Virus record (IMG/VR): IMGVR_UViG_3300043466_001743
Coordinates: 1-36,154 of that record
From: a virus
Length of the DNA stretch: 36,154 nucleotides
Reading direction: 5' to 3' (one strand)
Positions 15,632-23,729 of the stretch are shown piece after piece. A program made the translations under genes and the position numbers. The stretch's first letter is position 1. The number at the start of each line of letters is the position of its first letter. A model generated the notes under the pieces. That model was not told the origin of the DNA, did not search any database, and was given only the letters and a program-made list of their open reading frames with translations.

Positions 15632-16489
15632 CTATGTTGTTAGACTTAAACAAATTTGGTAAAATGAATTAACATGATACGATCCATCAGTGGTTGTAAA
15701 ATCAATAAAAAATGTATGTACCGTATTAGCCGGTAATAAATATGGGCCTGGCACAATAATAGTTGAGATTATAGGTCCAACTTCACATCCTAAATTTAAA
15801 TTTTGTGACGTTCCTGATGCAACAATGGTTCCGTCAAGTTTAAATGAAATCCTTTCATATCCCGAATCTTCTAGTTCCCCAACTCCATCGAATGTTAGAC
15901 CTAACCATGTATCTACAGGTCCAACAGTAATTGTTGCTGTTGCAGTACCGGTTTGTGTTATACTACAGGTACCTCCAGGACAATTAGATGAATCTGCAAT
16001 GTTAAATCTTATACATAAATTATCGGGTGCTATGATCCATCCCGCGGATTCACAACCGACCACTCCTCCAGTATTTTTAGTTGTTGTCCATACTAAACCT
16101 GATACAGGTAATGTTGGTGTTGGTGTTGGTGTAGAAGTAGGTGTTGGTGTAGAAGTAGGTGTATTTGTTGGTGTAGAAGTAGGTGTATGTGTTGGAGTAG
16201 GTGTTGGTGTAGAAGTAGGTGTTGGTGTTGGTGTAGAAGTAGGTGTTGGACCACATTCAGAAACTACAAATGATTCAAAAATACTACCTTCTTGTATTGT
16301 GTATGTTCCGAAAGGGCAAGGGGTGTCTTCGGATAGGGTGGCTTGTATTAGAATACCACTTCCATCAACATTTTCTAATACCCAAGTATTTGCTGGTATA
16401 TATGCAAAATACATTAAATGTGTTTCTTCATTTACTTGGAAACTAAAACTATTCTTGCCATTAAATTGTTCATAAACAGCCACCTCCAC
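15632..16489 (-). CDS. Thr/Pro-repeat fibre-like protein, C-terminal part (continues an interrupted frame)
   Basis: The frame is open from 16603 down to TAG at 15632; the first possible start within it is GTG at 16489, giving 285 residues. It begins with a beta-rich domain (VAVYEQFNGKNSFSFQVNEE), then a 45-residue (T/S/H/N)P-repeat linker (TPTSTPTPTPTSTPTPTPTH), then a C-terminal jelly-roll-like domain (GLVWTTTKNTGG, CIRFNIADSSNCPGGTCSIT, FDGVGELEDSGYERISFKLD, YHVNSFYQICLSLTT). Between the GTG and the upstream TGA the same frame encodes another TP linker and INCDCIQVTYQLIGEEPV, clearly coding in character. It is therefore best read as the second part of the gene that starts at 16975. Probably a virion fibre or decoration protein. 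Confidence 0.6.
   Translation of the reverse strand: MEVAVYEQFNGKNSFSFQVNEETHLMYFAYIPANTWVLENVDGSGILIQATLSEDTPCPFGTYTIQEGSIFESFVVSECGPTPTSTPTPTPTSTPTPTPTHTPTSTPTNTPTSTPTPTSTPTPTPTLPVSGLVWTTTKNTGGVVGCESAGWIIAPDNLCIRFNIADSSNCPGGTCSITQTGTATATITVGPVDTWLGLTFDGVGELEDSGYERISFKLDGTIVASGTSQNLNLGCEVGPIISTIIVPGPYLLPANTVHTFFIDFTTTDGSYHVNSFYQICLSLTT
16112..16250 (-). repeat. Low-complexity TP/SP-coding repeat
   Basis: Units of 12-18 bases built from GGTGTTGGTGTAGAAGTA on the plus strand, translating on the minus strand to (ST)PTPTPT linkers. Similar shorter tracts occur at about 16543-16584, 16676-16706 and 16797-16830. Confidence 0.8.
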
Positions 16490-16603
16490 CGTTACAGGCT
16501 CTTCACCTATTAATTGATATGTAACTTGTATGCAGTCACAATTTATTGGTGTTGGAGTGGGTGTATTTGTTGGTGTAGGTGTTGTCGTTATATTACAATC
16601 TCC

Positions 16604-16975
16604 TCAAACTAAATTGTCATTATCTTCTGTTATAATATCTAATTCTAATTCTGTGATAATATCACAACTTATAGGTATAGGTGTTGGTGTAGGAGTAGGT
16701 GTTGGCGTTATATTACAAATATCCCAAACTAGTTTGAAGTTATCTTGTGTTATAATATCTTCATAAAATTGTGTTTCAATTCTACAAGTTTCTAAAGTTG
16801 GTATTGGTGTTGGTGTTGGGGTTGGTATTTCTCCACCATCAGCAAATAGTTCCGGTTTTCTTTCTTTTTTAATATCTGGGATAAATTTTAATACGGAATA
16901 AATTGGTTCTCCATCAACAACCAATCTTGATCCACCAATCAATCTGCCAGATTTTTTTCGTCTTTCTAACCCCAT
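16604..16975 (-). CDS. Fibre-like protein, N-terminal part ending at an in-frame TGA
   Basis: 123 residues: MGLERRKKSGRLIGGSRLVV, a short strand region (EPIYSVLKFIPDIKKERKPE), then TP-linkers separating repeats of about 40 residues. The first repeat contains DIITQDNFKLVWDICNIT; the second contains DIITEDNDNLV, then TGA, and the frame continues GDCNIT. The TGA at 16604-16606 is exactly 120 bases after the TGG codon (16724-16726) at the same place in the previous repeat, so it replaces a tryptophan codon. A nonsense mutation, readthrough, or a sequencing error are all possible. The start lies just after the stop of the terminase transcript, with a near-match ATATTTAT box (GTATTTAT) 4 bases upstream. 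Confidence 0.6.
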   Translation of the reverse strand: MGLERRKKSGRLIGGSRLVVDGEPIYSVLKFIPDIKKERKPELFADGGEIPTPTPTPIPTLETCRIETQFYEDIITQDNFKLVWDICNITPTPTPTPTPIPISCDIITELELDIITEDNDNLV

Positions 16976-16986
16976 ATAGATAAATA

Positions 16987-19900
16987 CTATCTTTTACCAA
17001 ATAACCAACCATATTCCATATAATCTCTTCTTGATGGTCCGGAATTATCTCTATTAAATCTATCGTTATTAACACCCATATTTGGTATTACAGGATCAAA
17101 ATGAATTTGTTTTCCAACATTTTCATTATTTGCAACAGTCCAAGATTCAATCATTATTTTTGTTTTTTCCGTTACTTTTTCCAATTTTGAAAAAGATGAT
17201 TCACCAACATATATTGCCATTGATATACCCATAATAAGGTCATCGTGTTGTCCCTTTTGATGATCCGGTCGTCCATTAACATAAACAAATGTATTCATCT
17301 CGTTATATAAACGAACACTTCTAATTTTAAATTTATGTCTTACATATTCCTCAAATGCCGCAATTATCTGAACTCTTTTATTGTTGAAATTTATTCCGGG
17401 TATTTTATCCGCAGATGTTTTATTTACCGCCCAAATATTCATACTATCAACACCATCAATATATAGATTTTTATATCCAAGTTCTTGCATCTTTCTTACA
17501 GTGGTAATACCCATACCACCAGTAATATCCACAACACAAAAAGCACTATACATCATTCCCCACTTATATGCAATTTCAGCTAGAGCATCCGGTGGTATTT
17601 TTCCAACATATTCCAATACTTGTTCTCTATCGTCAAAATCAATAATCTGGAGTGAGGAAAAGTCCTCACTATCACCACGACTTACATCACAGTTGTGCGT
17701 GGTAATGTGGTGACACATAAAAGTATGTGTTTCACACTCAAAGTTATACACATTTCCAGTAAATTGATTCTTATCAATATTTTTAACCCTAAAGTAGATA
17801 TATTCATTATCCTTACTAATATGACACCCACTTATAATCCTTTTATTATTAATACTAAAATCACTTAACTCAAATCTATTTAATTTGGGGTCAAGTTTAT
17901 CATTATTCAAAATTTTAATTAAATCCAAACTATCTTGATTTGATAATGATAAATTGTATGTTTCTTTCTGTTTTATAGTTTTACCCATTATTTGTGATTG
18001 TTTTTCATTTCGTAACTTACTTAACGATGAAACAACACCCAATGAAAACAATATGTCTTGGATTGACTCCAATAGTTCCAAATTTATACTAACAAATGTT
18101 ATTTTAGAATTTACTTTACCTTTTTTTTTGGTTTTTAGCCAACAACCATCACTAGCTAAATAACCTTTTATCAATTCAATTTTATATTCTTTAGGTATAA
18201 ATTTAACCCATTCTGATATTTTTTTACCATATGAATATTTACCAAAATTTTCTAATATAAAATGATATAGAAATTTTGAATTAAACACTAATTCATAACT
18301 ATTCTGACCTCTATCAATAAATGACGGACTTCTGTCAAATAATCTTTTTATTATATTTTTTGTTTTATCCAAATAATACAAATCTTTAGAATCAAAACAG
18401 ATATTTATTGTAAAACTATAACCAACATCATACATACAACCATCACCTAACCACATACCTATAAACCACCAAAAATCTTTATCCTTTAATGGTGATTTAA
18501 TATTAAAATCGGTTCTAATATTTTCAGAAATAACCCATTTATCCTCTAATATATTTTCAATTTCTTTATTATAAAAATTCGGAGTTTTAACCCAATCACC
18601 AACCTCAACTTCCTCAACCCTCGTGTATTTAAAATTAAAATCCCAATATCTTTCATTAAAATCTAATGAATTATGTTTTTTACTATAATTGCGTTTTAAA
18701 ACTGGATTACTTATTAACAACGGATGTTCTTTTGTGAATGTCGTTTTTCTAAAAGTGTTGTCAACCTTAATTGTAAAAATATCCTCATCAACGACTGGGT
18801 ATATTTGTTTATTATAAATCTTAACATATTCACCATTTTCACTAACTAACTTATCATCTAATGTAACATCTTCAATATTTTTTAACCCACAATCAGTTAA
18901 TACTTTTTCACCAGGTGGCAAACAACCTAAAATGTATTTATGTCCCGGCACTGGTTCTTTCCAAATCCAAAGAGCATTACCCATCAGTTTTGTTGGTGCA
19001 TCTTCTATTGTATTACTTTTAATATATTCCAATTGTTTTGAATCAAATACATTATCTCCAGATCCCAAGAATTCACAATTAAGCTCTTGGTTAATTTTTC
19101 TCTTATCATACTTCAACTTTTTAACCATCTTTTCATACCAAGTGGAACAAGGTTTATATCCTTGATTAAAAAGTTCTTTTATGTGTTCATAATCCCTTTG
19201 ATAGGGGTCAGTATCAGCAAATGAGATGTTTTTTGAATGATCCTTTTCATCCTTATTCAATAGATAATCAACCATATCATCAGTTGGAACCAAATACAAA
19301 TCTTTTGAATATCTTGGGTCTTTCCACCAAAACATTTCAGAGATTTTAAAATTATTAATTCCTTTTATTGCTTGACTATATACATCATAATAAATTGGAT
19401 CATATCCGTTTGGTGTGGAAACAACAATTACCTTACCACCCGTAGATAGGGATGCCATACAAGCCGCCCAGAAATCACCGTCAGCTTCAATAAACGCGGC
19501 TTCGTCAAAAACAAGAACCGTTGGTGTATAACCCCTCAAGGCATCTCGTGATGTTGCAACGGCTTTTACCTCACAACCATTTGTTAATTTATAATGTCTT
19601 TGTGAATTTTTATCTGGTGAAAAAGAAGCACCAACCCAAGAAGGCCATTGTTCCACAAAGGCTCGTATCTTGTTTGCCATCTCCATTGATGTATCAAGTT
19701 TGTTTGCAATAATTAGAATTTTTTCTGGTCTTTCTTTTTTTGCAAAAACTAATCTTTTTGAGATCCAAGCGGCCGTTACTGTTGATACACCAGCCTGACG
19801 ATATTTTAATGCAATATTTTCTTCGTATTCCTCATAATCTTTAAGTAATGATATTTGATCTGGAAATAACTCCAACGGGACATATTTGGAAACCGTATTA

Positions 19901-19992
19901 TCATATGTTTGTAGATATGTTCTTAATGCGTATGGAGTATCTTTCATACATCTTACATACTCAAGCATTACTTGTTCTTTAGTTAAACCCAT
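16987..19992 (-). CDS. Terminase large subunit, T4 gp17-like, with intein
   Basis: 1001 residues, 590 after removal of the intein (357-767). ATPase motifs: Walker A variant RQAGVST at 65-71, Walker B VLVFDE at 159-164, and the coupling motif STPNG at 192-196. The nuclease domain begins right after the intein with DVSRGDSEDFSSLQIID (first catalytic Asp at 769), followed by VVDITGGMGITTVRKMQELG and the late acidic motif HDDLIMGISMAIYV. It pumps and cuts concatemeric DNA at the portal. An ATATTTAT box lies 14 bases upstream. Intein splicing is needed for nuclease function because the insertion splits the active-site strand. Confidence 0.93.
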   Translation of the reverse strand: MGLTKEQVMLEYVRCMKDTPYALRTYLQTYDNTVSKYVPLELFPDQISLLKDYEEYEENIALKYRQAGVSTVTAAWISKRLVFAKKERPEKILIIANKLDTSMEMANKIRAFVEQWPSWVGASFSPDKNSQRHYKLTNGCEVKAVATSRDALRGYTPTVLVFDEAAFIEADGDFWAACMASLSTGGKVIVVSTPNGYDPIYYDVYSQAIKGINNFKISEMFWWKDPRYSKDLYLVPTDDMVDYLLNKDEKDHSKNISFADTDPYQRDYEHIKELFNQGYKPCSTWYEKMVKKLKYDKRKINQELNCEFLGSGDNVFDSKQLEYIKSNTIEDAPTKLMGNALWIWKEPVPGHKYILGCLPPGEKVLTDCGLKNIEDVTLDDKLVSENGEYVKIYNKQIYPVVDEDIFTIKVDNTFRKTTFTKEHPLLISNPVLKRNYSKKHNSLDFNERYWDFNFKYTRVEEVEVGDWVKTPNFYNKEIENILEDKWVISENIRTDFNIKSPLKDKDFWWFIGMWLGDGCMYDVGYSFTINICFDSKDLYYLDKTKNIIKRLFDRSPSFIDRGQNSYELVFNSKFLYHFILENFGKYSYGKKISEWVKFIPKEYKIELIKGYLASDGCWLKTKKKGKVNSKITFVSINLELLESIQDILFSLGVVSSLSKLRNEKQSQIMGKTIKQKETYNLSLSNQDSLDLIKILNNDKLDPKLNRFELSDFSINNKRIISGCHISKDNEYIYFRVKNIDKNQFTGNVYNFECETHTFMCHHITTHNCDVSRGDSEDFSSLQIIDFDDREQVLEYVGKIPPDALAEIAYKWGMMYSAFCVVDITGGMGITTVRKMQELGYKNLYIDGVDSMNIWAVNKTSADKIPGINFNNKRVQIIAAFEEYVRHKFKIRSVRLYNEMNTFVYVNGRPDHQKGQHDDLIMGISMAIYVGESSFSKLEKVTEKTKIMIESWTVANNENVGKQIHFDPVIPNMGVNNDRFNRDNSGPSRRDYMEYGWLFGKR
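17692..18924 (-). mobile_element. Class 1 intein with LAGLIDADG endonuclease in the terminase gene
   Basis: 411 residues: Cys1 (CLPPGEKVLTDCGLKNIEDV), block B TTFTKEHPLLI, C-terminal block NVYNFECETHTFMCHHITTHN, then Cys+1 of the extein. Two LAGLIDADG-type motifs are visible: FIGMWLGDGCMY and LIKGYLASDGCWL, about 130 residues apart. All canonical splice residues (Cys1, terminal HN, Cys+1) are present, so it should splice, and the endonuclease keeps an acidic residue in each motif. Confidence 0.92.
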
Positions 19993-20006
19993 AAAGATAT
20001 TTTATT

Positions 20007-20014
20007 ATAAATAT
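20007..20014 (-). promoter_or_regulatory. Phage ATATTTAT box upstream of the terminase gene
   Basis: Exact octamer on the minus strand (TTTTGATATTTATAATA), 14 bases before the ATG at 19992 and immediately after a terminator. Confidence 0.5.
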
Positions 20015-20015
20015 C

Positions 20016-20054
20016 AAAACCCCCAAAAAAAAAATTAATAGATTTGGGGGTTTA
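20016..20054 (-). terminator. Rho-independent terminator upstream of terminase
   Basis: AAACCCCC (20017-20024) pairs with GGGGGTTT (20046-20053) around a 21-base A/T loop. It would end transcripts of the small genes at 20079-20835 before the terminase promoter box. Confidence 0.65.
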
Positions 20055-20078
20055 AAAATATTCTAAAATAAATAATTA

Positions 20079-20186
20079 CTAAACTGGTACAGCTGGTACT
20101 ACTAAAGGTATTGTAATTGTAACTATTTTATTATTAGGTAATTTAACATCAAATTTAATGTAACTAGTTTGCGGTGTTGTCTTCAT
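20079..20186 (-). CDS. Very small hypothetical protein, 35 aa
   Basis: Reads MKTTPQTSYIKFDVKLPNNK, then IVTITIPLVVPAVPV and TAG. The spacing (23 bases before the 20210 gene stop), the T-rich leader and the beta-strand composition match its two upstream neighbours, whose C-termini also end in short Pro/Ala tails (QIPA, VPPA). It is too short for family assignment. I consider it a real gene because of clean codon use and its place in a series of three small genes, but the evidence is moderate. Confidence 0.5.
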   Translation of the reverse strand: MKTTPQTSYIKFDVKLPNNKIVTITIPLVVPAVPV

Positions 20187-20209
20187 TTTTTAATTTTTTT
20201 TATTGTTTA

Positions 20210-20494
20210 TTATGCTGGTATTTGTTGTTTAAAAGCATATCCACCACCTGGTTTTTGCCCAACCTGAACTTCAATATCTGAGTATTCTAAATTTCCTAAA
20301 GAAATGTTTGTTTGTTCTCTATCTGAAATTGTAATTGTTACACCATATTGGTTTAATAACTGTTGTGCTGTTAATTTTTGTGAAAATTCACCATTACCAT
20401 CTACCCAATCTGTTCCTACTTGAGCTTGGAAACTTCCCTCAACAATTGTTGATCCTTTTGGAAGTAATATTTTTTCTGTATATTGTTGTGCCAT
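20210..20494 (-). CDS. Small hypothetical (possible virion) protein, 94 aa
   Basis: MAQQYTEKILLPKGSTIVEG opens a beta-rich protein (FQAQVGTDWVDGNGEFSQKL), followed by a short helix AQQLLNQYGV and strands VTITISDREQ, EYSDIEVQVGQKPGGGYAFK. No signal peptide or transmembrane segment. Separated from its neighbours by T-rich spacers of 23 and 53 bases. Its place between terminase and virion genes suggests a structural or decoration role, but no family is recognised. Confidence 0.55.
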   Translation of the reverse strand: MAQQYTEKILLPKGSTIVEGSFQAQVGTDWVDGNGEFSQKLTAQQLLNQYGVTITISDREQTNISLGNLEYSDIEVQVGQKPGGGYAFKQQIPA

Positions 20495-20547
20495 ATTTTT
20501 TATTTTTTTAATATTTATTTTTTATTGTTTATTTTTTTATTTCATAA

Positions 20548-20835
20548 TTAAGCGGGCGGAACTAACCCAGCAAGAACACTAATATGGATTAGACCATTAT
20601 TATCTTCATAGAATGAATATGAATAAATTGAATTTATGTTTGGTGAATTATATACTGAACCATTTCCATAAAATAAATCTTCTTCAGTTCCAGTAAGATT
20701 ATTAAAACCACCACTGTATTCACCATCTAACTGTAATGGAATCCAAATGTTTGTAAGAAGTCCCTCTTTACCAGTAACCTCATTTCCGTCAACAAAAACT
20801 TCGGTTGCTATTAGTTTATCAATTTTTAAAGGCAT
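20548..20835 (-). CDS. Small hypothetical (possible virion) protein, 95 aa
   Basis: MPLKIDKLIATEVFVDGNEV begins a beta-rich, Gly/Asn-rich protein (GEYSGGFNNLTGTEEDLFYG, SPNINSIYSYSFYEDNNGLI) ending LAGLVPPA. It is the first of three small minus-strand genes (20835 to 20079) driven from the ATATTTAT box at 20865-20872 and ended by the terminator at 20016-20054. No family is recognised; the composition fits a small head or fibre component. Confidence 0.55.
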   Translation of the reverse strand: MPLKIDKLIATEVFVDGNEVTGKEGLLTNIWIPLQLDGEYSGGFNNLTGTEEDLFYGNGSVYNSPNINSIYSYSFYEDNNGLIHISVLAGLVPPA

Positions 20836-20864
20836 AATTTGTTTTTTTAATTGTTTATTTACTA

Positions 20865-20872
20865 ATAAATAT
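20865..20872 (-). promoter_or_regulatory. Phage ATATTTAT box for the small-gene cluster
   Basis: Exact octamer on the minus strand (GTAAATATTTATTAGT), 29 bases before the ATG at 20835. Confidence 0.45.
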
Positions 20873-20920
20873 TTACAAATTTATAAAAGTTCATATTTTT
20901 TATTTTTTTTTTTAAAAACA

Positions 20921-20950
20921 AAAAACCCCACTCGTTAAAGTGAGGTTTTC
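20921..20950 (-). terminator. Rho-independent terminator after the 20969-22243 gene
   Basis: On the minus strand AAAACCTCACTTTAACGAGTGGGGTTTTT: ACCTCACT pairs with AGTGGGGT (one weak pair) around a short loop, with T-run. It ends the long transcript of the virion genes upstream. Confidence 0.75.
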
Positions 20951-20968
20951 ATACTATATTTTATATTA

Positions 20969-22243
20969 TTATAATCCCAATTGAGTTAAGATGTCATCAT
21001 CTTCTTCATCCTCTTCTTCGTCTTCGTCATTTTCTTCTAACTCTCTTACAAGCTCATCAACCATTCTTTGTATTTTTTGTTTTCCAGATGGTTTTTCTTC
21101 CAATACCTCTTTAAATAAATCAAAGAACTCTTTTGCTGGCATTGCACTTATCTTACTAAAAAGATATAACTGAATATGTTTTTTATCTTCTTCGCTTAAA
21201 ATATCAAGTGGATATGATCTTTGTAGTAATTCCCAGAATACTGGACCCAATTTTAAATCCCAAGCTTCAGCTGGAACCGTATCTTCGGCCGCCATAACCA
21301 TTTCAGCTTGTCTTGGATCATCTGGTAATCCTTGTGTTCCAAGTATTTCGTGAACACCTTTAATAAGTTCGTGAACCAAAGTTGGAAAATTTACACCTCT
21401 TGCAATTACTGTTGGTGGATCTGTTGTGTCGTCAATTTCAGATGTTCCGGCTTCACTACCACCTTGTGCGGACATTGCCGCTAAAGTTTGTTCTGGGTAT
21501 AACCAGTATAAGTGGTCTATAATTGCTGTTGATAAACTATAATATTCAATTAAATCTGGATGAATGTCATTTAATTTTTCTGAAACCAAATGATACATAT
21601 ATTGTCCTTTTTTTGCTGCACCACCAATAAGAGCGTTAATCATTCTTCTTTTTGCTCTTTCCATATCAAAATTATCCATCGCATCCAAAAAAGCCTCAAC
21701 ATCATTTTCGTGTTCTTGAGCATTTTTAAACGCTTGTGTCATCTCTTCTCTTGATGGTTCTTCAGCTTGTCTTCTCATTCTTTCACTTGACTCACTTTGA
21801 CCCATACCAACAAGTTTTGCGTCAAATTGTAATTGTCCTGACGGAATACCCAATTCTTTTTTAACCAATTCAACGGCCATATTTTCAAGATCTTCTTTGT
21901 GTTGAGATTCAATTCTTGAAGTTTGGTTGATTGCTTGCGAAACCAACATCAATAAACTCATCATAGGATTACGACTCGTAAGTTGAGAAGTTGTTCCGGT
22001 TGTTCTTTGTAGAATAGTTCTTAATTTACTAACAGTATCTTTAAATCTTTTTGAAGAAATAAGTTCAACAAAATCTCTATCCATTTTTGGCATTGCCGGA
22101 TGTTTTGAATATGGAGTTTCCTTACCCAATATTTTTCTTTCAATACTTGGATCCATTCTTTCTGGACCGTCATAATCAATCGGAGCTTCTTTTAAAACTC
22201 TTTTTACAATGTTGTCAATTTCTCTATTTGTAATATTTCTCAT
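20969..22243 (-). CDS. Probable virion-internal structural protein, 424 aa
   Basis: N-terminus MRNITNREIDNIVKRVLKE followed by APID has the LxE targeting/cleavage pattern. The body is helical (RDFVELISSKRFKDTVSKLR, MSLLMLVSQAINQTSRIESQ, DNFDMERAKRRMINALIGGA) and ends in an acidic tail (ENDEDEEEDEEDDDILTQLG). No catalytic motif. The acidic C-terminus and the targeting peptide suggest a capsid-internal or core-associated protein. It is the last gene of a leftward series starting near 25174, 6 bases after the stop of 22250-23332, and is followed by a terminator. Confidence 0.6.
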   Translation of the reverse strand: MRNITNREIDNIVKRVLKEAPIDYDGPERMDPSIERKILGKETPYSKHPAMPKMDRDFVELISSKRFKDTVSKLRTILQRTTGTTSQLTSRNPMMSLLMLVSQAINQTSRIESQHKEDLENMAVELVKKELGIPSGQLQFDAKLVGMGQSESSERMRRQAEEPSREEMTQAFKNAQEHENDVEAFLDAMDNFDMERAKRRMINALIGGAAKKGQYMYHLVSEKLNDIHPDLIEYYSLSTAIIDHLYWLYPEQTLAAMSAQGGSEAGTSEIDDTTDPPTVIARGVNFPTLVHELIKGVHEILGTQGLPDDPRQAEMVMAAEDTVPAEAWDLKLGPVFWELLQRSYPLDILSEEDKKHIQLYLFSKISAMPAKEFFDLFKEVLEEKPSGKQKIQRMVDELVRELEENDEDEEEDEEDDDILTQLGL

Positions 22244-22249
22244 TTTAAA

Positions 22250-23332
22250 TTATTTTAAATTAACTCCAAGTTTATTCCAAGTCAGCCAAGTTGGTATTTC
22301 CTTATTCCCAGCTTTTGGTGCTGGTTTATGTTTTGGTTCAAAAGGATTTTTCTTCCCTGGATTTTTTTCTTTTGTTCTTTCCTTTGTCCCCGGTTTCGTT
22401 GGTGCTATAGTTTGTTCATTATACTCACCTCTTTTAGCTTTTGGTGCCGGTTTATGTTTTGGTTCAAAAGGATTTTTCTTTCCTGGTCTTTTTTCTTTTT
22501 TGTCTGTATCTGTATCCGGTTTTGTTCTAGTTTTTTCTTTTGTGTCTTCTGACATTTCTCCACCCATAGAGAACATTCTTCCAATTGGTTTTTTCATTGT
22601 TTTCATTTCTTTTCCTTCGTCTTGTGAAAACATACTATTTTTTTTAGGTTGTTTCAACATAAAAGACTCAGAATTTTTTCTCTCATTAACAGATTGAATT
22701 AATTTTCCTTTTGTCATTGCAGGATTGATATAATCACCTAACATCTCAACAATTCTGTTTTCCAAAAACTTCTCATAATTTTCTTTTGTTGTTTTCTTTT
22801 TAACAGTTTTTTCTGGATGTTTTTTCTCCGGCATATCTTTGTATTGTTTTTTTGATGTGCTATCAGAAAATTCTTTAGCCATCTTACACCATTTTTCTTT
22901 TGTTTTTCCGGTTGAGTTATTACACTTAGCCCAGAATAACCCTTGTTGTGCTTTAGATTCAAATTTTTCATTCATTTCACCTTCAGTTGTTGGCATACCA
23001 TCAGCAGTAGCGTCCGGATCATTAACAATGTCCATTGTTTCGTCTTCTGTCATTTCACCTTCAGCTTGAGTAACCACAAGTTTTCCACCTTCAAGACCAA
23101 CCATTGTTTTTTTGGAAGGATCTGTTGGTGGTGGAATAGCTGCTGGTTTTCCACCTTGTAAATTAGTAATCGGTGTTGAATATTTAATCTCGGTACTTTG
23201 TTGTTTTGTCCATTGTTCGGAAACAATGAATCTTTTAGCCAAAACTTCAATTTGTGATAAGTTCAAATTTTCAATCGTGTTTGCTTTAATACCGTTTTCC
23301 AATAACACTTTTATGTATTCTTTAGTTTTCAT
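22250..23332 (-). CDS. Probable virion protein with a duplicated basic motif, 360 aa
   Basis: Start taken at ATG 23332 (MKTKEYIKVLLENGIKANTI), which overlaps the upstream gene's stop by 11 bases; an in-frame ATG 18 bases earlier is less likely. Low-complexity and highly charged. A middle segment (SKAQQGLFWAKCNNSTGKTK, then KKQYKDMPEKK) resembles small AQQxLF domains found in phage proteins (DUF3008-like, uncertain). Near the C-terminus PGKKNPFEPKHKPAPKA occurs twice, 42 residues apart. No catalytic motif. Likely a flexible virion or core protein translated together with its neighbours. Confidence 0.55.
   Translation of the reverse strand: MKTKEYIKVLLENGIKANTIENLNLSQIEVLAKRFIVSEQWTKQQSTEIKYSTPITNLQGGKPAAIPPPTDPSKKTMVGLEGGKLVVTQAEGEMTEDETMDIVNDPDATADGMPTTEGEMNEKFESKAQQGLFWAKCNNSTGKTKEKWCKMAKEFSDSTSKKQYKDMPEKKHPEKTVKKKTTKENYEKFLENRIVEMLGDYINPAMTKGKLIQSVNERKNSESFMLKQPKKNSMFSQDEGKEMKTMKKPIGRMFSMGGEMSEDTKEKTRTKPDTDTDKKEKRPGKKNPFEPKHKPAPKAKRGEYNEQTIAPTKPGTKERTKEKNPGKKNPFEPKHKPAPKAGNKEIPTWLTWNKLGVNLK
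22311..22486 (-). repeat. 50-bp direct repeat (22311-22360 and 22437-22486)
   Basis: Two near-identical 50-base copies (two mismatches seen) encode PGKKNPFEPKHKPAPKA twice in the 22250-23332 gene, offset by 126 bases. Recent duplication within the gene. Confidence 0.75.
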
Positions 23333-23729
23333 AAACCATTTTTTTTTCAAATTCTAAAATTATGTCTCTTTCGTACAATTTGTCTTTTACTTCCTGTTCT
23401 GTTTCACCAAATTTAAAAACCAATCTTTTAACAACAGAAAAATCAACATCATTACTTTCTTTTTCCCATCCCAAACATAAAACACCATCCATTGAATCCA
23501 AAACAGAAAAAACATCAGACTCTTGAACCAAATCTAATGTTATATTCCCTTTATGTAATATCCCAACCTTTTTGATGTATTCAATGTCCGGTGGTGATGG
23601 GTAACCATTTGCTGGTCTTGTTTCCCAATTTTCACCCCAAACTTCAGTTGTGTCGGAAAAAATAAATTCATAAATATTCTCACCCTTATAATTAGGACCC
23701 AAACCATTTATGTAAATTAAATAATTCAT
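23322..23729 (-). CDS. Hypothetical protein, 135 aa
   Basis: Begins MNYLIYINGLGPNYKGENIY and continues with alternating strands (EYIKKVGILHKGNITLDLVQ, VLDSMDGVLCLGWEKESNDV) and a final helix (TEQEVKDKLYERDIILEFEK). Start codon overlaps the upstream gene's TGA as ATGA, and its own stop overlaps the next gene's start, so translation of the three genes is coupled. No family recognised; conserved context among virion genes suggests a structural or assembly role. Confidence 0.6.
   Translation of the reverse strand: MNYLIYINGLGPNYKGENIYEFIFSDTTEVWGENWETRPANGYPSPPDIEYIKKVGILHKGNITLDLVQESDVFSVLDSMDGVLCLGWEKESNDVDFSVVKRLVFKFGETEQEVKDKLYERDIILEFEKKMVYEN

Noticed and set aside
16112-16250. Regular short repeats resembling a CRISPR or satellite array
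   Set aside because: Units are 12-18 bases without unique spacers and translate in frame to Thr/Pro linkers of a fibre-like protein.
15690-16475. Long plus-strand open frame of 261 codons (Val/Gly-rich)
   Set aside because: Antisense shadow of the TP-repeat gene; the GVGVGVEVGV repeats are the complement of the (PT)n linker.
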